Assembly (NCBI GenBank): GCA_018711005.1
Contig: DVIT01000011.1
Location: forward strand, 1 to 59,759
Reading direction: 5' to 3'
From: Candidatus Scybalocola faecigallinarum
GTDB lineage: Bacteria; Bacillota; Clostridia; Lachnospirales; Lachnospiraceae
DNA: 59,759 nt
This document shows, piece by piece, positions 33,953 to 41,676 of the stretch (the first letter of the stretch is position 1; each line of letters begins with the position of its first letter). The translations under genes and the position numbers were made by a program. The notes below the pieces were generated by a model. The model saw only the letters and a program-made list of their open reading frames with translations. It did no database searches and was not told the DNA's origin.

Positions 33953-35443
33953 ATGTATGATGCAGTAATTATTGGCGCAGGGGTTGTGGGCTGTGCTATT
34001 GCCCGGGAACTGTCAAAGTTTAAGATAAAAGCCTGCGTTGTAGAGCGGGAGGAGGATGTGTGCTGCGGAACTTCCAAGGCCAACAGCGCCATTGTCCATG
34101 CCGGGTATGATGCGGAGAATGGCACCCTAAAGGCGAAGCTTAATGTAGAGGGCAACGCTTTAATGGAGCAGCTTTCAAAAGACCTGGACTTTCCCTTTAA
34201 GCGCAACGGATCTTTAGTGACCTGCACAGGGCCGGAGGGGCTTCCGGTTTTGGAAATGCTTAAAGCCCGGGGCATAAAAAATGGTGTGCCGGGATTGGAA
34301 ATCTTAAACCGGGAACAGCTTCTGGCCATAGAGCCCAACCTGTCGGATCAGGTGATCGCAGCACTTTATGCCCCTACCGGCGGCATCGTCTGCCCCTTTA
34401 ACCTGACCATTGCCCTGGCGGAAAATGCCCTGGCTAATGGGGTGGAATTTCGCCGGAATACCCAGGTCACCCATGTCCGTCCGATAGATCTTTCAGTGGA
34501 ATGCCCCCAGGCGGCCTTGACCTTCGGCGCTGAAGGCTATGCTGTGGAAACCGGTCAGGAGGTTATCTATACCCGAACAGTGATTAACGCTGCCGGCGTC
34601 TATGCAGATGTTTTCCACAATATGGTCAGCAGCCATAAGCTCCATATTACCGCCCGTAAGGGAGAATACTGTCTTTTAGATAAAGGGGCCGGAAACCATG
34701 TTTCCCATACCATCTTTCAGCTGCCCAATGCCATGGGCAAGGGGGTTTTGGTGACGCCGACGGTTCACGGAAATCTTTTAGTAGGGCCGACGGCAGAAGA
34801 TATTGAAAACAAAGAAGGAACCAATACAACCCGTAAAGGCCTTGATTATTTAACGGCCAAGGCGGGAGAAAGTGTTAAAAATCTGCCTATGCGCCAGGTG
34901 ATCACTTCCTTTGCCGGACTTCGGGCCCATGAGGACGGGGATGAGTTTGTTATTGGCGAGGCTGAGGATGCGCCGGGATTTTTTGATGCCGCAGGCATTG
35001 AATCTCCGGGACTTACAAGCGCTCCGGCCATTGGCGTTATGGTGGCCGGGCTGGTGGCCGGCAAGCTGGAGCTGGAAAAAAATCCGGATTTTATCGGTAC
35101 CCGCAAGGGCATTCCCCATTTGGATGAAATGACGATGGAGGCCCGGGCTGAGCTGATCCGCAAAAATCCGGCTTATGGAAATATTATCTGCCGGTGTGAA
35201 ATGGTTTCTGAGGGTGAGATTTTAGATGCGATCCACAGGCCTTTAGGCGCCCGGTCACTGGACGGTGTTAAGCGCCGGGTAAGAGCTGGTATGGGCCGGT
35301 GCCAGGCAGGCTTTTGCTCCCCGAAAACTATGGAAATCCTGGAGCGGGAAGTGCCCCTTTCTATGGTGGAAATCACTAAAAGCGGGCCAGGCTCTCACAT
35401 TTTAGTTGGAAGAAACGGAGGCGATATAAATGCAGGCATATGA
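33953..35443 (+). CDS. glpA: Anaerobic glycerol-3-phosphate dehydrogenase-type FAD protein
   Basis: A 496-residue FAD oxidoreductase that should oxidise glycerol 3-phosphate to dihydroxyacetone phosphate. The N-terminal Rossmann motif reads DAVIIGAGVVGCAIARELS, followed by NSAIVHAGYDA. The C-terminal BFD-like [2Fe-2S] domain (about 411-460) has CRCEMVSEGEI and GRCQAGFCSP, supplying the four cysteines. The frame is open upstream through the repeats to 33860, but GGAG and the usual MYDAVIIGAG start support ATG 33953. The stop overlaps the next gene by 14 bases. It forms a unit with the glpB-like and DUF1667 proteins, as in many Firmicutes. The symbol follows family usage and could equally be written as a GlpA-like name. 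Confidence 0.88.
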   Translation: MYDAVIIGAGVVGCAIARELSKFKIKACVVEREEDVCCGTSKANSAIVHAGYDAENGTLKAKLNVEGNALMEQLSKDLDFPFKRNGSLVTCTGPEGLPVLEMLKARGIKNGVPGLEILNREQLLAIEPNLSDQVIAALYAPTGGIVCPFNLTIALAENALANGVEFRRNTQVTHVRPIDLSVECPQAALTFGAEGYAVETGQEVIYTRTVINAAGVYADVFHNMVSSHKLHITARKGEYCLLDKGAGNHVSHTIFQLPNAMGKGVLVTPTVHGNLLVGPTAEDIENKEGTNTTRKGLDYLTAKAGESVKNLPMRQVITSFAGLRAHEDGDEFVIGEAEDAPGFFDAAGIESPGLTSAPAIGVMVAGLVAGKLELEKNPDFIGTRKGIPHLDEMTMEARAELIRKNPAYGNIICRCEMVSEGEILDAIHRPLGARSLDGVKRRVRAGMGRCQAGFCSPKTMEILEREVPLSMVEITKSGPGSHILVGRNGGDINAGI

Positions 35444-36749
35444 TATTGTGATCATTGGCGGCGGGCCAGCGGGCCTGGCGGCAGCCATTTCCGCCAGAGA
35501 AAATGGGATCAGCAGTATCCTGATCCTGGAGCGGGATAAGGAATTAGGCGGTATTTTAAATCAGTGTATCCACAATGGCTTTGGCCTCCATACCTTTAAG
35601 GAAGAACTTACAGGGCCGGAATATGCAGGCCGTTTTATCCAAAGGGTGGAGGAGCTGAAGATTGAATATAAACTCAATACCATGGTAGCAGATATTTCCA
35701 AAGAGCGGGTAGTGACTGCCATCAGCCGGGAGGAAGGGCTGACCCGGATCCGGGCGGGCGCCATTATCCTTGCCATGGGCTGCCGGGAACGGCCAAGAGG
35801 CGCCCTGAATATTCCCGGATACCGGCCAGCCGGGATCTTTTCTGCGGGAACGGCTCAGCGGCTCGTGAATATGGAGGGCTACATGCCCGGCCGGGAAGTG
35901 GTGATCTTAGGCTCCGGCGATATTGGCCTGATCATGGCCCGGCGCATGACTCTTGAAGGGGCGAAAGTCAAGCTTGTTGCTGAACTGATGCCCTACTCCG
36001 GAGGCTTGAAGCGCAACATTGTCCAGTGTCTGGACGATTTTGGCATTCCGCTGAAGCTTAGCCATACGGTGATCGATATTGACGGAAAAGACCGGGTCAA
36101 AGGCGTGACTATTGCCCGGGTAGGCAGTGACGGCAGGCCTGTGGCAGGAACAGAGGAATATATTTCCTGCGATACATTACTTTTATCTGTGGGCCTTATC
36201 CCGGAAAATGAGCTTTCCCGGGGAGCTGGCGTTAATATGAGTCCTGTGACCAACGGGCCGGTGGTCAACGAAAGTCTGGAAACAAGTGTTGACGGTATTT
36301 TTGCCTGCGGAAATGTACTCCATGTCCACGATCTGGTGGATTATGTTTCAGAAGAAGCAGCTATGGCCGGGAAAAATGCTGCCGCTTATGTACATGCAGC
36401 GCAGCAATGCTCTGACACAGACAAAGAGACAAATGGATCGCAGGCGCAAGCAGTGCTTCACAGGATCTCTGTGAAGGGAGAGAACGGGGTGCGCTATACG
36501 GTGCCGTCGTACATTTCTCCCCAGCGTATGCCAGACCGGCTGACTGTGCGGTTTCGTGTGGGAAATGTTTATAAAAATGCAAGCATATGTGTTTATTTTA
36601 ATGATACATGCGTTTTCCGCAGGAAAAAGCGGGTACTTTCTCCGGGAGAAATGGAAAACGCAGTATTAAAGAAAGCTGATCTGGAAGGCTATGACGGCCT
36701 GAAAGAAATCAGAGTGTGTATTGAGCAGGAAGGACAGGAGGGAGCATGA
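35430..36749 (+). CDS. NAD(P)/FAD oxidoreductase, partner of GlpA
   Basis: A 439-residue pyridine-nucleotide-disulfide-type flavoprotein without the redox CxxC pair. It has the FAD motif YDIVIIGGGPAGLAAA, the conserved GGILNQCIHNGFGL, a second nucleotide-binding motif VVILGSGDIGLIMARRM, and the second FAD motif DGIFACGNVLHVHDLVD. It is the usual companion of GlpA and DUF1667 in Firmicutes and should pass electrons from the dehydrogenase to NAD(P)+ or another carrier (family knowledge plus inference). The C-terminal 90 residues (from about 345) form an extra domain. Its start overlaps glpA and has GGAGG eight bases upstream. Confidence 0.88.
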   Translation: MQAYDIVIIGGGPAGLAAAISARENGISSILILERDKELGGILNQCIHNGFGLHTFKEELTGPEYAGRFIQRVEELKIEYKLNTMVADISKERVVTAISREEGLTRIRAGAIILAMGCRERPRGALNIPGYRPAGIFSAGTAQRLVNMEGYMPGREVVILGSGDIGLIMARRMTLEGAKVKLVAELMPYSGGLKRNIVQCLDDFGIPLKLSHTVIDIDGKDRVKGVTIARVGSDGRPVAGTEEYISCDTLLLSVGLIPENELSRGAGVNMSPVTNGPVVNESLETSVDGIFACGNVLHVHDLVDYVSEEAAMAGKNAAAYVHAAQQCSDTDKETNGSQAQAVLHRISVKGENGVRYTVPSYISPQRMPDRLTVRFRVGNVYKNASICVYFNDTCVFRRKKRVLSPGEMENAVLKKADLEGYDGLKEIRVCIEQEGQEGA

Positions 36750-37132
36750 CTATGGAAAAAAGAGAACTGACCTGTATCGGATGCCCTTTAGGCTGCAATG
36801 TGACCGTGGTCCTGGATAATGGAGAAATTTCCTGTATTACCGGCCATACATGCCAGCGGGGGGAGGATTATGCCCGCAAGGAAGTGACCCATCCGACCCG
36901 TATTGTTACAAGCACAATGACCGTGGAAGGGGGATGCGCTCCGGTCGTTTCTGTGAAAACAAAGACCGATATTCCCAAGGACATGATCTTTCAGTGTGTC
37001 CGGGCTATAAAGGCCGCGTCTGTAAAAGCGCCGGTACATATGGGAGACGTTCTCCTTAAAAATGTGGCCCAAACGGGAGCTGATGTGGTAGCTACAAAAA
37101 GCGTGGCCGCCTGTGTCCCTGAGACGGATTAA
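36746..37132 (+). CDS. DUF1667 family iron-sulfur-type small protein
   Basis: A 128-residue protein with the DUF1667 signature: CIGCPLGC near the N-terminus and GHTCQRGEDYA, giving four conserved cysteines likely to bind an iron-sulfur cluster. A C-terminal part follows with VHMGDVLLKNVAQTGADVV. DUF1667 genes nearly always accompany the GlpA/GlpB-like pair, so it is probably an electron-transfer subunit. Its start overlaps the preceding stop by four bases (ATGA); a second ATG at 36752 has equally acceptable SD spacing. Confidence 0.9.
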   Translation: MTMEKRELTCIGCPLGCNVTVVLDNGEISCITGHTCQRGEDYARKEVTHPTRIVTSTMTVEGGCAPVVSVKTKTDIPKDMIFQCVRAIKAASVKAPVHMGDVLLKNVAQTGADVVATKSVAACVPETD

Positions 37133-37140
37133 GCTATGGC

Positions 37141-37169
37141 TTGTCCTTTCCCTGATTTTTGTTTATAAT
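37141..37169 (+). promoter_or_regulatory. Promoter of glpP
   Basis: TTGTCC (37141-37146) and a perfect TATAAT (37164-37169) are 17 bases apart, just after the DUF1667 stop. Transcription would start near 37176, leaving a leader of about 165 bases. Confidence 0.7.
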
Positions 37170-37174
37170 GATGT

Positions 37175-37320
37175 TGGGGTCAAAGGTATTTTGACCCCAT
37201 GATGCCGGGGAAAACCGTGTGGGGAAATATGGCCCAAGGCCCGGGCATGGCTAATCGTTACATTATTAGATAATTTTAGTGACAGCGCATGCAGCCGTTC
37301 GTGGACGGACGGCTGCATGC
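37175..37320 (+). promoter_or_regulatory. Two strong hairpins in the glpP leader
   Basis: TGGGGTCAAA (37175-37184) pairs perfectly with TTTGACCCCA (37190-37199). GCATGCAGCCGT (37287-37298) pairs perfectly with ACGGCTGCATGC (37309-37320), ending 19 bases before the glpP start. Neither has a T-tract, so they are not standard terminators. They may be protein-binding or translation-control structures, possibly autoregulatory for GlpP (inference). Confidence 0.6.
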
Positions 37321-37339
37321 TTGATGGAAGGGACCGAAT

Positions 37340-37906
37340 ATGAATCATGAATTTATCCATGCCATTGAAGCTTCTCCGGTGATCGGAGCGGTTAAAAGTA
37401 TGGAAGGACTGGAAAAATGCCTGACCTCAGACATTGGCGTGATTTTTATCCTTTTTGGGGATATTTGTAATATTGGAGATATTGTGGAGAAAGTAAAAGC
37501 TGCGGGCCGGGTGGCCATGGTCCACCTGGATCTGATCGCCGGCCTTGGGAATAAGGAGATCGTTGTGGACTTTATTAAAAAGTACACAAAGGCTGACGGG
37601 ATCATTACGACAAAGGCGCCTTTGATCAAGCGGGCAAAGGAATTGGGGCTTTATACTGTGCAGCGTTTTTTTGTTCTGGATTCCCTGGCCTTTGAAAATA
37701 TTGGCCGCCAGCTGGGCACGAGCCGTCCGGATGTGATCGAGGTGCTGCCGGGACTGATGCCTAAGGTGATCCGCAGGCTTACAGGAATGTGTCATGTTCC
37801 CGTCATTGCCGGAGGGCTTATTGGAGACCGGGAGGATGTGCTGATGATGCTGGACGCTGGAGCCATGGCTATTTCCTCTACCAATGAGGCAACATGGTTT
37901 ATCTGA
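37340..37906 (+). CDS. glpP: GlpP, glycerol-3-phosphate-responsive antiterminator
   Basis: A 188-residue TIM-barrel RNA-binding antiterminator. Family motifs are visible: SPVIGAVKSMEGLEKCLTSD, the VHLDLIAGLG stretch, DGIITTKAPLIKRAKELGL, VLPGLMPKVIR and the phosphate-binding loop AGGLIGDREDV. In Bacillus, GlpP with glycerol 3-phosphate binds leader mRNA and prevents termination upstream of glp genes. Here the likely target is the leader terminator before glpA. GGAAGGG precedes the ATG. It has its own promoter behind the DUF1667 gene. Confidence 0.95.
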   Translation: MNHEFIHAIEASPVIGAVKSMEGLEKCLTSDIGVIFILFGDICNIGDIVEKVKAAGRVAMVHLDLIAGLGNKEIVVDFIKKYTKADGIITTKAPLIKRAKELGLYTVQRFFVLDSLAFENIGRQLGTSRPDVIEVLPGLMPKVIRRLTGMCHVPVIAGGLIGDREDVLMMLDAGAMAISSTNEATWFI

Positions 37907-38004
37907 ATCACCGGGATTTTAAAGGTGCCGGGGCAGGATAAAGGCCCGACTTGTCCGAAGTGTCATAATTGAATAAAAAAAATGAAAAATTTTGAAATCA
38001 GGTA

Positions 38005-38033
38005 TTGACTTTTAGGATGGTTAATGGTAATAT
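38005..38033 (+). promoter_or_regulatory. Promoter of tRNA-Leu
   Basis: TTGACT (38005-38010) and TAATAT (38028-38033) have a 17-base spacer, 49 bases before the mature tRNA 5' end. Confidence 0.75.
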
Positions 38034-38082
38034 AGCTTTTGTCGAGAGGACAGAGAGTTCTTGATACGAAAAAAATAAGGAT

Positions 38083-38167
38083 GCAGTTGTGGCGGAATTG
38101 GTATACGCGCTAGACTAAGGATCTAGTGGTCATTGCGACCGTACGGGTTCAAGTCCCGTCAACTGCA
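38083..38167 (+). tRNA. tRNA-Leu, anticodon AAG
   Basis: The 85-nt cloverleaf has acceptor GCAGTTG/CAACTGC and a T arm ACGGG/CCCGT with loop TTCAAGT. The anticodon stem is CTAGA/TCTAG with loop CTAAGGA, and a long class-II variable arm GGTC/GACC is present. The anticodon is AAG (38117-38119), reading CUU and, if A34 becomes inosine, CUC. The discriminator is A; CCA is not encoded. Bacteria usually use GAG for these codons, so A34 here is unusual though reported in some Firmicutes. Confidence 0.95.
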
Positions 38168-38172
38168 CGATG

Positions 38173-38206
38173 AAAACCCTTGAGTATTCAAGGGTTTTTT
38201 GTTTTT
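38173..38206 (+). terminator. Terminator of tRNA-Leu
   Basis: AAAACCCTTGA (38173-38183) pairs with TCAAGGGTTTT (38188-38198) and continues into T-rich sequence. Confidence 0.85.
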
Positions 38207-38333
38207 GTGCTGCATAGATTTTTGAGACTCCTTTCTTTGAAAATAGGCGCATTAAAAAAGGACTGTGGTAAAATAAACGTGTTGAGGGTTTATTTTATCC
38301 AGCCCTTTATCGATGATATGATAAATTATGTGA

Positions 38334-38369
38334 AGCCGCGTCGGTGTTGGAAGCACCGGGGCGGTTTTT
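38334..38369 (+). terminator. Terminator-like hairpin upstream of the Uma2 stop
   Basis: CCGC/GCGG and CGGTG/CACCG arms (38336-38364) are followed by five T residues. No gene is visible on the plus strand between 38207 and 38334, so it may end a short untranslated or non-coding transcript. It could also help end the convergent Uma2 transcript. Confidence 0.55.
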
Positions 38370-38371
38370 CT

Positions 38372-38917
38372 TTACTTTAAAAGATCTGCGATGCAAATTT
38401 CAAGGCCATCATAGATGCCGACTTTCATTGTATCACTGAAAGAATACTGTGCAAAATCCGCAGCGCCTTCAAAAAAATATGCCTGAGTGATTTTATTTGC
38501 CGGATTTACGATCCAATATTCACGTACGCCGGCAGCGCGGTATTTCCATAACTTTATAAGATAATCCATCGTTTGGCTGGAAGGAGACACGATCTCAATG
38601 ATCCAGTCCGGCGCACCTTCACAGCCACGGTCTGAAAGTTTGTTTTTATCGCAAATAACGCTTATATCCGGCTCAACATATGTTTTATCGTCGTTGCTTA
38701 GAAATACGGCAAATGGGGCTGGCAGAACTTCACAGGAACCATGCTGGTCACTGATATAGTGATCGATTATACTGGTAAGTTTTGCTGATATTTTTTGATG
38801 GATATAACTTGGTGGTGCCATATCATACATCACGCCGTCGATCAGCTCAGCACGCTGTCCATCAGGGAGATTGTAAATATCTTCGACAGTATAAGATTGC
38901 TCTTTTGGGAATGGCAT
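38372..38917 (-). CDS. Uma2 family endonuclease-like protein (DUF820)
   Basis: A 181-residue protein of the Uma2 group, which has a PD-(D/E)XK nuclease fold. Family stretches are clear: ELIDGVMYDMAPPSYIHQKI, YVEPDISVICDKNKL and PDWIIEIVSPSSQTMDYLIK, followed by REYWIVNP. The Asp of EPDIS and the Glu of IEIVS with downstream Lys/Ser fit the catalytic core positions. Uma2 proteins are widespread orphans, expanded in cyanobacteria and scattered in Firmicutes; biological role unknown. It stands alone between the tRNA gene and a GH3 pseudogene. Confidence 0.9.
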   Translation of the reverse strand: MPFPKEQSYTVEDIYNLPDGQRAELIDGVMYDMAPPSYIHQKISAKLTSIIDHYISDQHGSCEVLPAPFAVFLSNDDKTYVEPDISVICDKNKLSDRGCEGAPDWIIEIVSPSSQTMDYLIKLWKYRAAGVREYWIVNPANKITQAYFFEGAADFAQYSFSDTMKVGIYDGLEICIADLLK

Positions 38918-39011
38918 AGATCACACTTCCTTTCATATAAGTATCACTATATCAAAAATGTGAGGAAAATTCAATAAAGGCGCGGAGGAGTAACTTTTTG
39001 AAGATGATGGG

Positions 39012-39560
39012 GCTATGTCAGAAAAGTATCATCAAAATCCCTCTGTTTTTCGGCGTGGATGTGATCCGGGAATGCGTCCCAGGTGGCAAAAACCATGGTT
39101 CAGACATGGCAGACCGATGAAGGAGAAGGGCGGATCATGGCTGCGGGCAGGAGTCCAGGAAGAATTATTGCTGAAACTGGCAGATACAGACGTGCCGACA
39201 GTGGTAGTGCTGGTGAATGGCCGGCCTTTGGCTATTGGCGCCTTACAGGAAAATGACGGAACAGTCTGCGGTCAGGTGACGATAACAAATACGGGAGACT
39301 GCGACGGAGATGAAATCGTGCAGCTTTATATCCATGATGTGGCCGCAGGCTGTGCGCGGCCGGTGAAAGAGCTGAAGCGTTTTTGGAAACTTCATCTTAG
39401 TCCGGGACAGTCTGAAACGATATACTTTTCCATTCCTGTATCAGAGCTGGGATATTATAACCGTAAGCTGGAATATGTGACCGAACCGGGAGATTTTCAG
39501 ATTATTACAGGGCCGGACAGCAGCCGGGGGCTTATGGAGACCTTTACGGTAAACCCTTGA
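39012..39560 (+). pseudogene. GH3 glycosidase remnant with internal deletions
   Basis: Three pieces of a conventional GH3 enzyme are fused here. In one frame, from about 39012, KIPLFFGVDVIREC matches the start of the catalytic domain (normally IPLLFGVDVIHG). In another frame, WLRAGVQEELLLKLADT and VVVLVNGRPLAIG match the C-terminal domain. This is then joined directly to the fibronectin-like domain (VTITNTGDCDGDEIVQLYIH to PGDFQIITGPDSS). Most of the catalytic domain and part of the C-terminal domain are missing. The open frame of 181 residues from 39015 is therefore a relic. It is unrelated in domain order to the intact GH3 gene at 3484. Confidence 0.75.
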
Positions 39561-39728
39561 CCGCTCATGTAACCTGCCTATTGGCAGCCGGATATTTTTC
39601 AAATCTGTTCTCCGGACGCTGTCTTGCAAATCAACAGATGCATTTTTCACGCAAACGATCTATAATCAAAGTAACAGCGGCATTCCAAGAAAAAGGATGT
39701 CTGGCAGTAAATGATGGGGGAATGTTTT

Positions 39729-40115
39729 ATGGATGGTGAAGTTTTGCTTTTCTTTGAAAAGCATGCCGGCGCTTTGCCGGTTTTTGAAAAGTTTAAAAAT
39801 CAGGTGAAGGAAGCCATGGACGGGGTGTGCATGAAGGTTCAAAAGACGCAGATTTCTTTTTATAACCGCCATATGTTTGCCTGTGTGTCTTTTTTGCGGG
39901 TGAGAAAGGCTAAGGATATGCCGACGGATTATATTGTTGTGACCTTTGGACTGAACCGCAGGGAAGATTCCCCAAGGATCGATGCTGCTGTGGAAGCTTA
40001 TCCCGGCAGATGGACGCATCATGTTGTTGCATCAGAAGATGAGGTTGACCATGAGCTTATGGGATGGGTAAAGGAAGCCTGTGATTTTTCAGCCGTAAAG
40101 CGTGCGAGACGCTGA
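39729..40115 (+). CDS. DUF5655 domain protein
   Basis: A 128-residue protein with the DUF5655 pattern: an N-terminal helix pair (LPVFEKFKNQVKEAM), then VQKTQISFYNRHMFACVSFL, then WTHHVVASEDEVDHELMGWV. Proteins of this kind are small, soluble and of unknown function; some are fused to DUF4287. GGGGGAA fits ATG 39729, while an ATG at 39711 in the same frame lacks a site. It appears to be a single gene. Confidence 0.8.
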   Translation: MDGEVLLFFEKHAGALPVFEKFKNQVKEAMDGVCMKVQKTQISFYNRHMFACVSFLRVRKAKDMPTDYIVVTFGLNRREDSPRIDAAVEAYPGRWTHHVVASEDEVDHELMGWVKEACDFSAVKRARR

Positions 40116-40123
40116 TATTTTTT

Positions 40124-40396
40124 ATGGGATCATGCTTAAATAGCGTTGAGCTTCTTCCCAGGACATTTATGCGCCTGGGAAAGCTTGCCCGGCTTGTGGG
40201 ACGGGAAAAAGGCAGCCTTTTTGCTGCCATTTCCCGGGAATTTTATGGAAATTTAATTGATAATGATTTGAGATGGCAGTATAATCAATATATTCTTAAT
40301 TTTCGTTTCTATGTTATCGCAGAAAAATATGACTTCGGTTATATCACCAAAAAATCCAATAATGACTGTAGAAAATTAAAGCAGATTTCGGTTTAA
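40124..40396 (+). CDS. Doubtful small ORF
   Basis: A 90-residue frame beginning shortly after the DUF5655 gene without a visible Shine-Dalgarno site. The first half has normal coding composition (ELLPRTFMRLGKLARLVGRE); the second half is AT-rich and runs into a repeat array. It could be a 5' gene fragment truncated by the AT-rich segment. I do not recognise a family. Confidence 0.3.
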   Translation: MGSCLNSVELLPRTFMRLGKLARLVGREKGSLFAAISREFYGNLIDNDLRWQYNQYILNFRFYVIAEKYDFGYITKKSNNDCRKLKQISV

Positions 40397-40582
40397 ATAA
40401 CAATTTATAGAATATTAACCGTATTATTTTAATGAAAATTCGGTTAATTGGCCTATTATCTGTTTTTTTACCGTATAAAATTTAATAATAATTCGGTCAT
40501 ATTCAGAAAAAGTTTGATTTGTACTGTAAAACACATGAAAAATCTTCGGTATAAAATGCAGAAAAGTTATATTATAACCGTA
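40334..40582. repeat. Phased array of TTCGGT / AC(C/T)GTA motifs, period 52-53
   Basis: TTCGGT occurs at 40334, 40387, 40439, 40492 and 40545, spaced 53, 52, 53 and 53. ACCGTA or ACTGTA lies 31-32 bases after each (40365, 40418, 40470, 40523, 40577). The sequence between is AT-rich and not conserved. Gaps of about 21, 31 and 52.5 bases equal 2, 3 and 5 helical turns, so all motifs face the same side of the DNA. ACCG and CGGT are complementary, giving inverted half-sites. The array ends 45 bases before the start of the nuclease-like gene and could be its control region. Confidence 0.65.
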
Positions 40583-40627
40583 GTCCATATTTTGCTGCTC
40601 GAAAAATCGATTAAAGGAGAGGTGCAT

Positions 40628-41419
40628 ATGGAGAGTTTGAAAGAAAGACTTCTGCAAGAACAATACAGACTGGAACAAATTCTTAAAAAGACGCAAGAAC
40701 AATTAAAAAATGCGCCGGAAGGTCTTTTGTATTTGTCAAAAGTAAAAAAATGGACGCAATATTATCACTATTTTCCTGGCAAAATAAAACAAAAGCGGTA
40801 TATTCCCAAATATAATATTAACTTTGTGCGAAAACTTGCGCAGAAATCTTATGATGAAAAAATCATAAAATTGGCAGAAAAGAGACTTTTTCAGATTAAA
40901 AAAATTACAAAAGATTACGATGACAGGGAAATTGAAAATATTTTTTTGCGCCAAAGCAGTGAAAAACAGGAACTGATCCGCCCCATAGAACCCACCTGGA
41001 ATCAGCAGGTACAGATATGGCTGTCTGAGAAATACACAGGTAAACAGTTTCGGGAAGGGGAGCCGGTGATTTTCACTGACCGGGGAGAGCGGGTGAGGTC
41101 AAAATCGGAGAAGATTATTGCAGACTGTTTTTTTCGTAAGAGCATCCCTTATAAGTATGAATGTCCCTTGTATCTGAAAGGATTGGGAATCATTTATCCG
41201 GATTTTACCATCCTGTCCAGAAAAACACGACAGGAAATTTACTGGGAGCATCATGGCAGAATGGACGATCCTGCATATGCTCAAATGACTGTGAAAAAGA
41301 TACAGGCATATGAAGAAAATGAAATTTTTCCGGGGGAACGTCTTATTCTTACGTTTGAAACCCGGAATATGGTGCTGAACTCAAAATCTATAGAACAATT
41401 AGCAGATCGATATTTGTAG
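40628..41419 (+). CDS. PD-(D/E)XK nuclease-like protein
   Basis: A 263-residue protein. The N-terminal half is a highly basic helical region (LLQEQYRLEQILKKTQEQLK, then SKVKKWTQYYHYFPGKIKQK). The C-terminal half has a PD-(D/E)XK-like core: a Glu in VRSKSEKIIADCF, Asp in GIIYPDFTIL and Glu in IYWEHHGRMDD. Proteins of this layout are frequent and often multi-copy in Lachnospiraceae; function is unknown to me. GGAGAGG fits ATG 40628, although the frame extends upstream through the repeat array. The gene and its leader are notably AT-rich compared with their neighbours, which suggests acquisition by transfer. Confidence 0.75.
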   Translation: MESLKERLLQEQYRLEQILKKTQEQLKNAPEGLLYLSKVKKWTQYYHYFPGKIKQKRYIPKYNINFVRKLAQKSYDEKIIKLAEKRLFQIKKITKDYDDREIENIFLRQSSEKQELIRPIEPTWNQQVQIWLSEKYTGKQFREGEPVIFTDRGERVRSKSEKIIADCFFRKSIPYKYECPLYLKGLGIIYPDFTILSRKTRQEIYWEHHGRMDDPAYAQMTVKKIQAYEENEIFPGERLILTFETRNMVLNSKSIEQLADRYL

Positions 41420-41446
41420 ACAGGGACATTGTATCGGAAATACAGG

Positions 41447-41464
41447 CAGCTGCTCGGGCAGCTG
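41447..41464 (+). terminator. Hairpin after the nuclease-like gene
   Basis: CAGCTGC (41447-41453) and GCAGCTG (41458-41464) form a perfect stem with loop TCGG. There is no T-tract. A second small palindrome, GCAGATATCTGC, follows at about 41476. Confidence 0.4.
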
Positions 41465-41676
41465 GAGCCAGATCAGCAGATATCTGCCCTTTAATTCTCT
41501 AAATGGTATATTTTTGCAATAACATATGCTAAAATATATAGAGTATAAAGTAACGGTTTACAGGCCAGGCTGCCGGAAGAAATTTTTTTCGGGCAGTTTT
41601 TGGGGGATACGCCCTGAAAAAGACTGCCGTGCCTGCGCAAGGGGCCAAAGCCGTGATAAAAAGAAAGGGTGGAGCT

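Noticed and set aside
38180-38380. 66-residue plus-strand frame after the tRNA gene
   Set aside because: It starts inside the tRNA terminator and runs through a second terminator-like hairpin, with no ribosome binding site.
40334-40582. CRISPR array
   Set aside because: The repeated motifs are only six bases with variable sequence between, and neither repeats nor cas genes are visible.
40448-40627. N-terminal extension of the nuclease-like protein
   Set aside because: It lies within the repeat array and lacks a start signal, whereas GGAGAGG supports ATG 40628.
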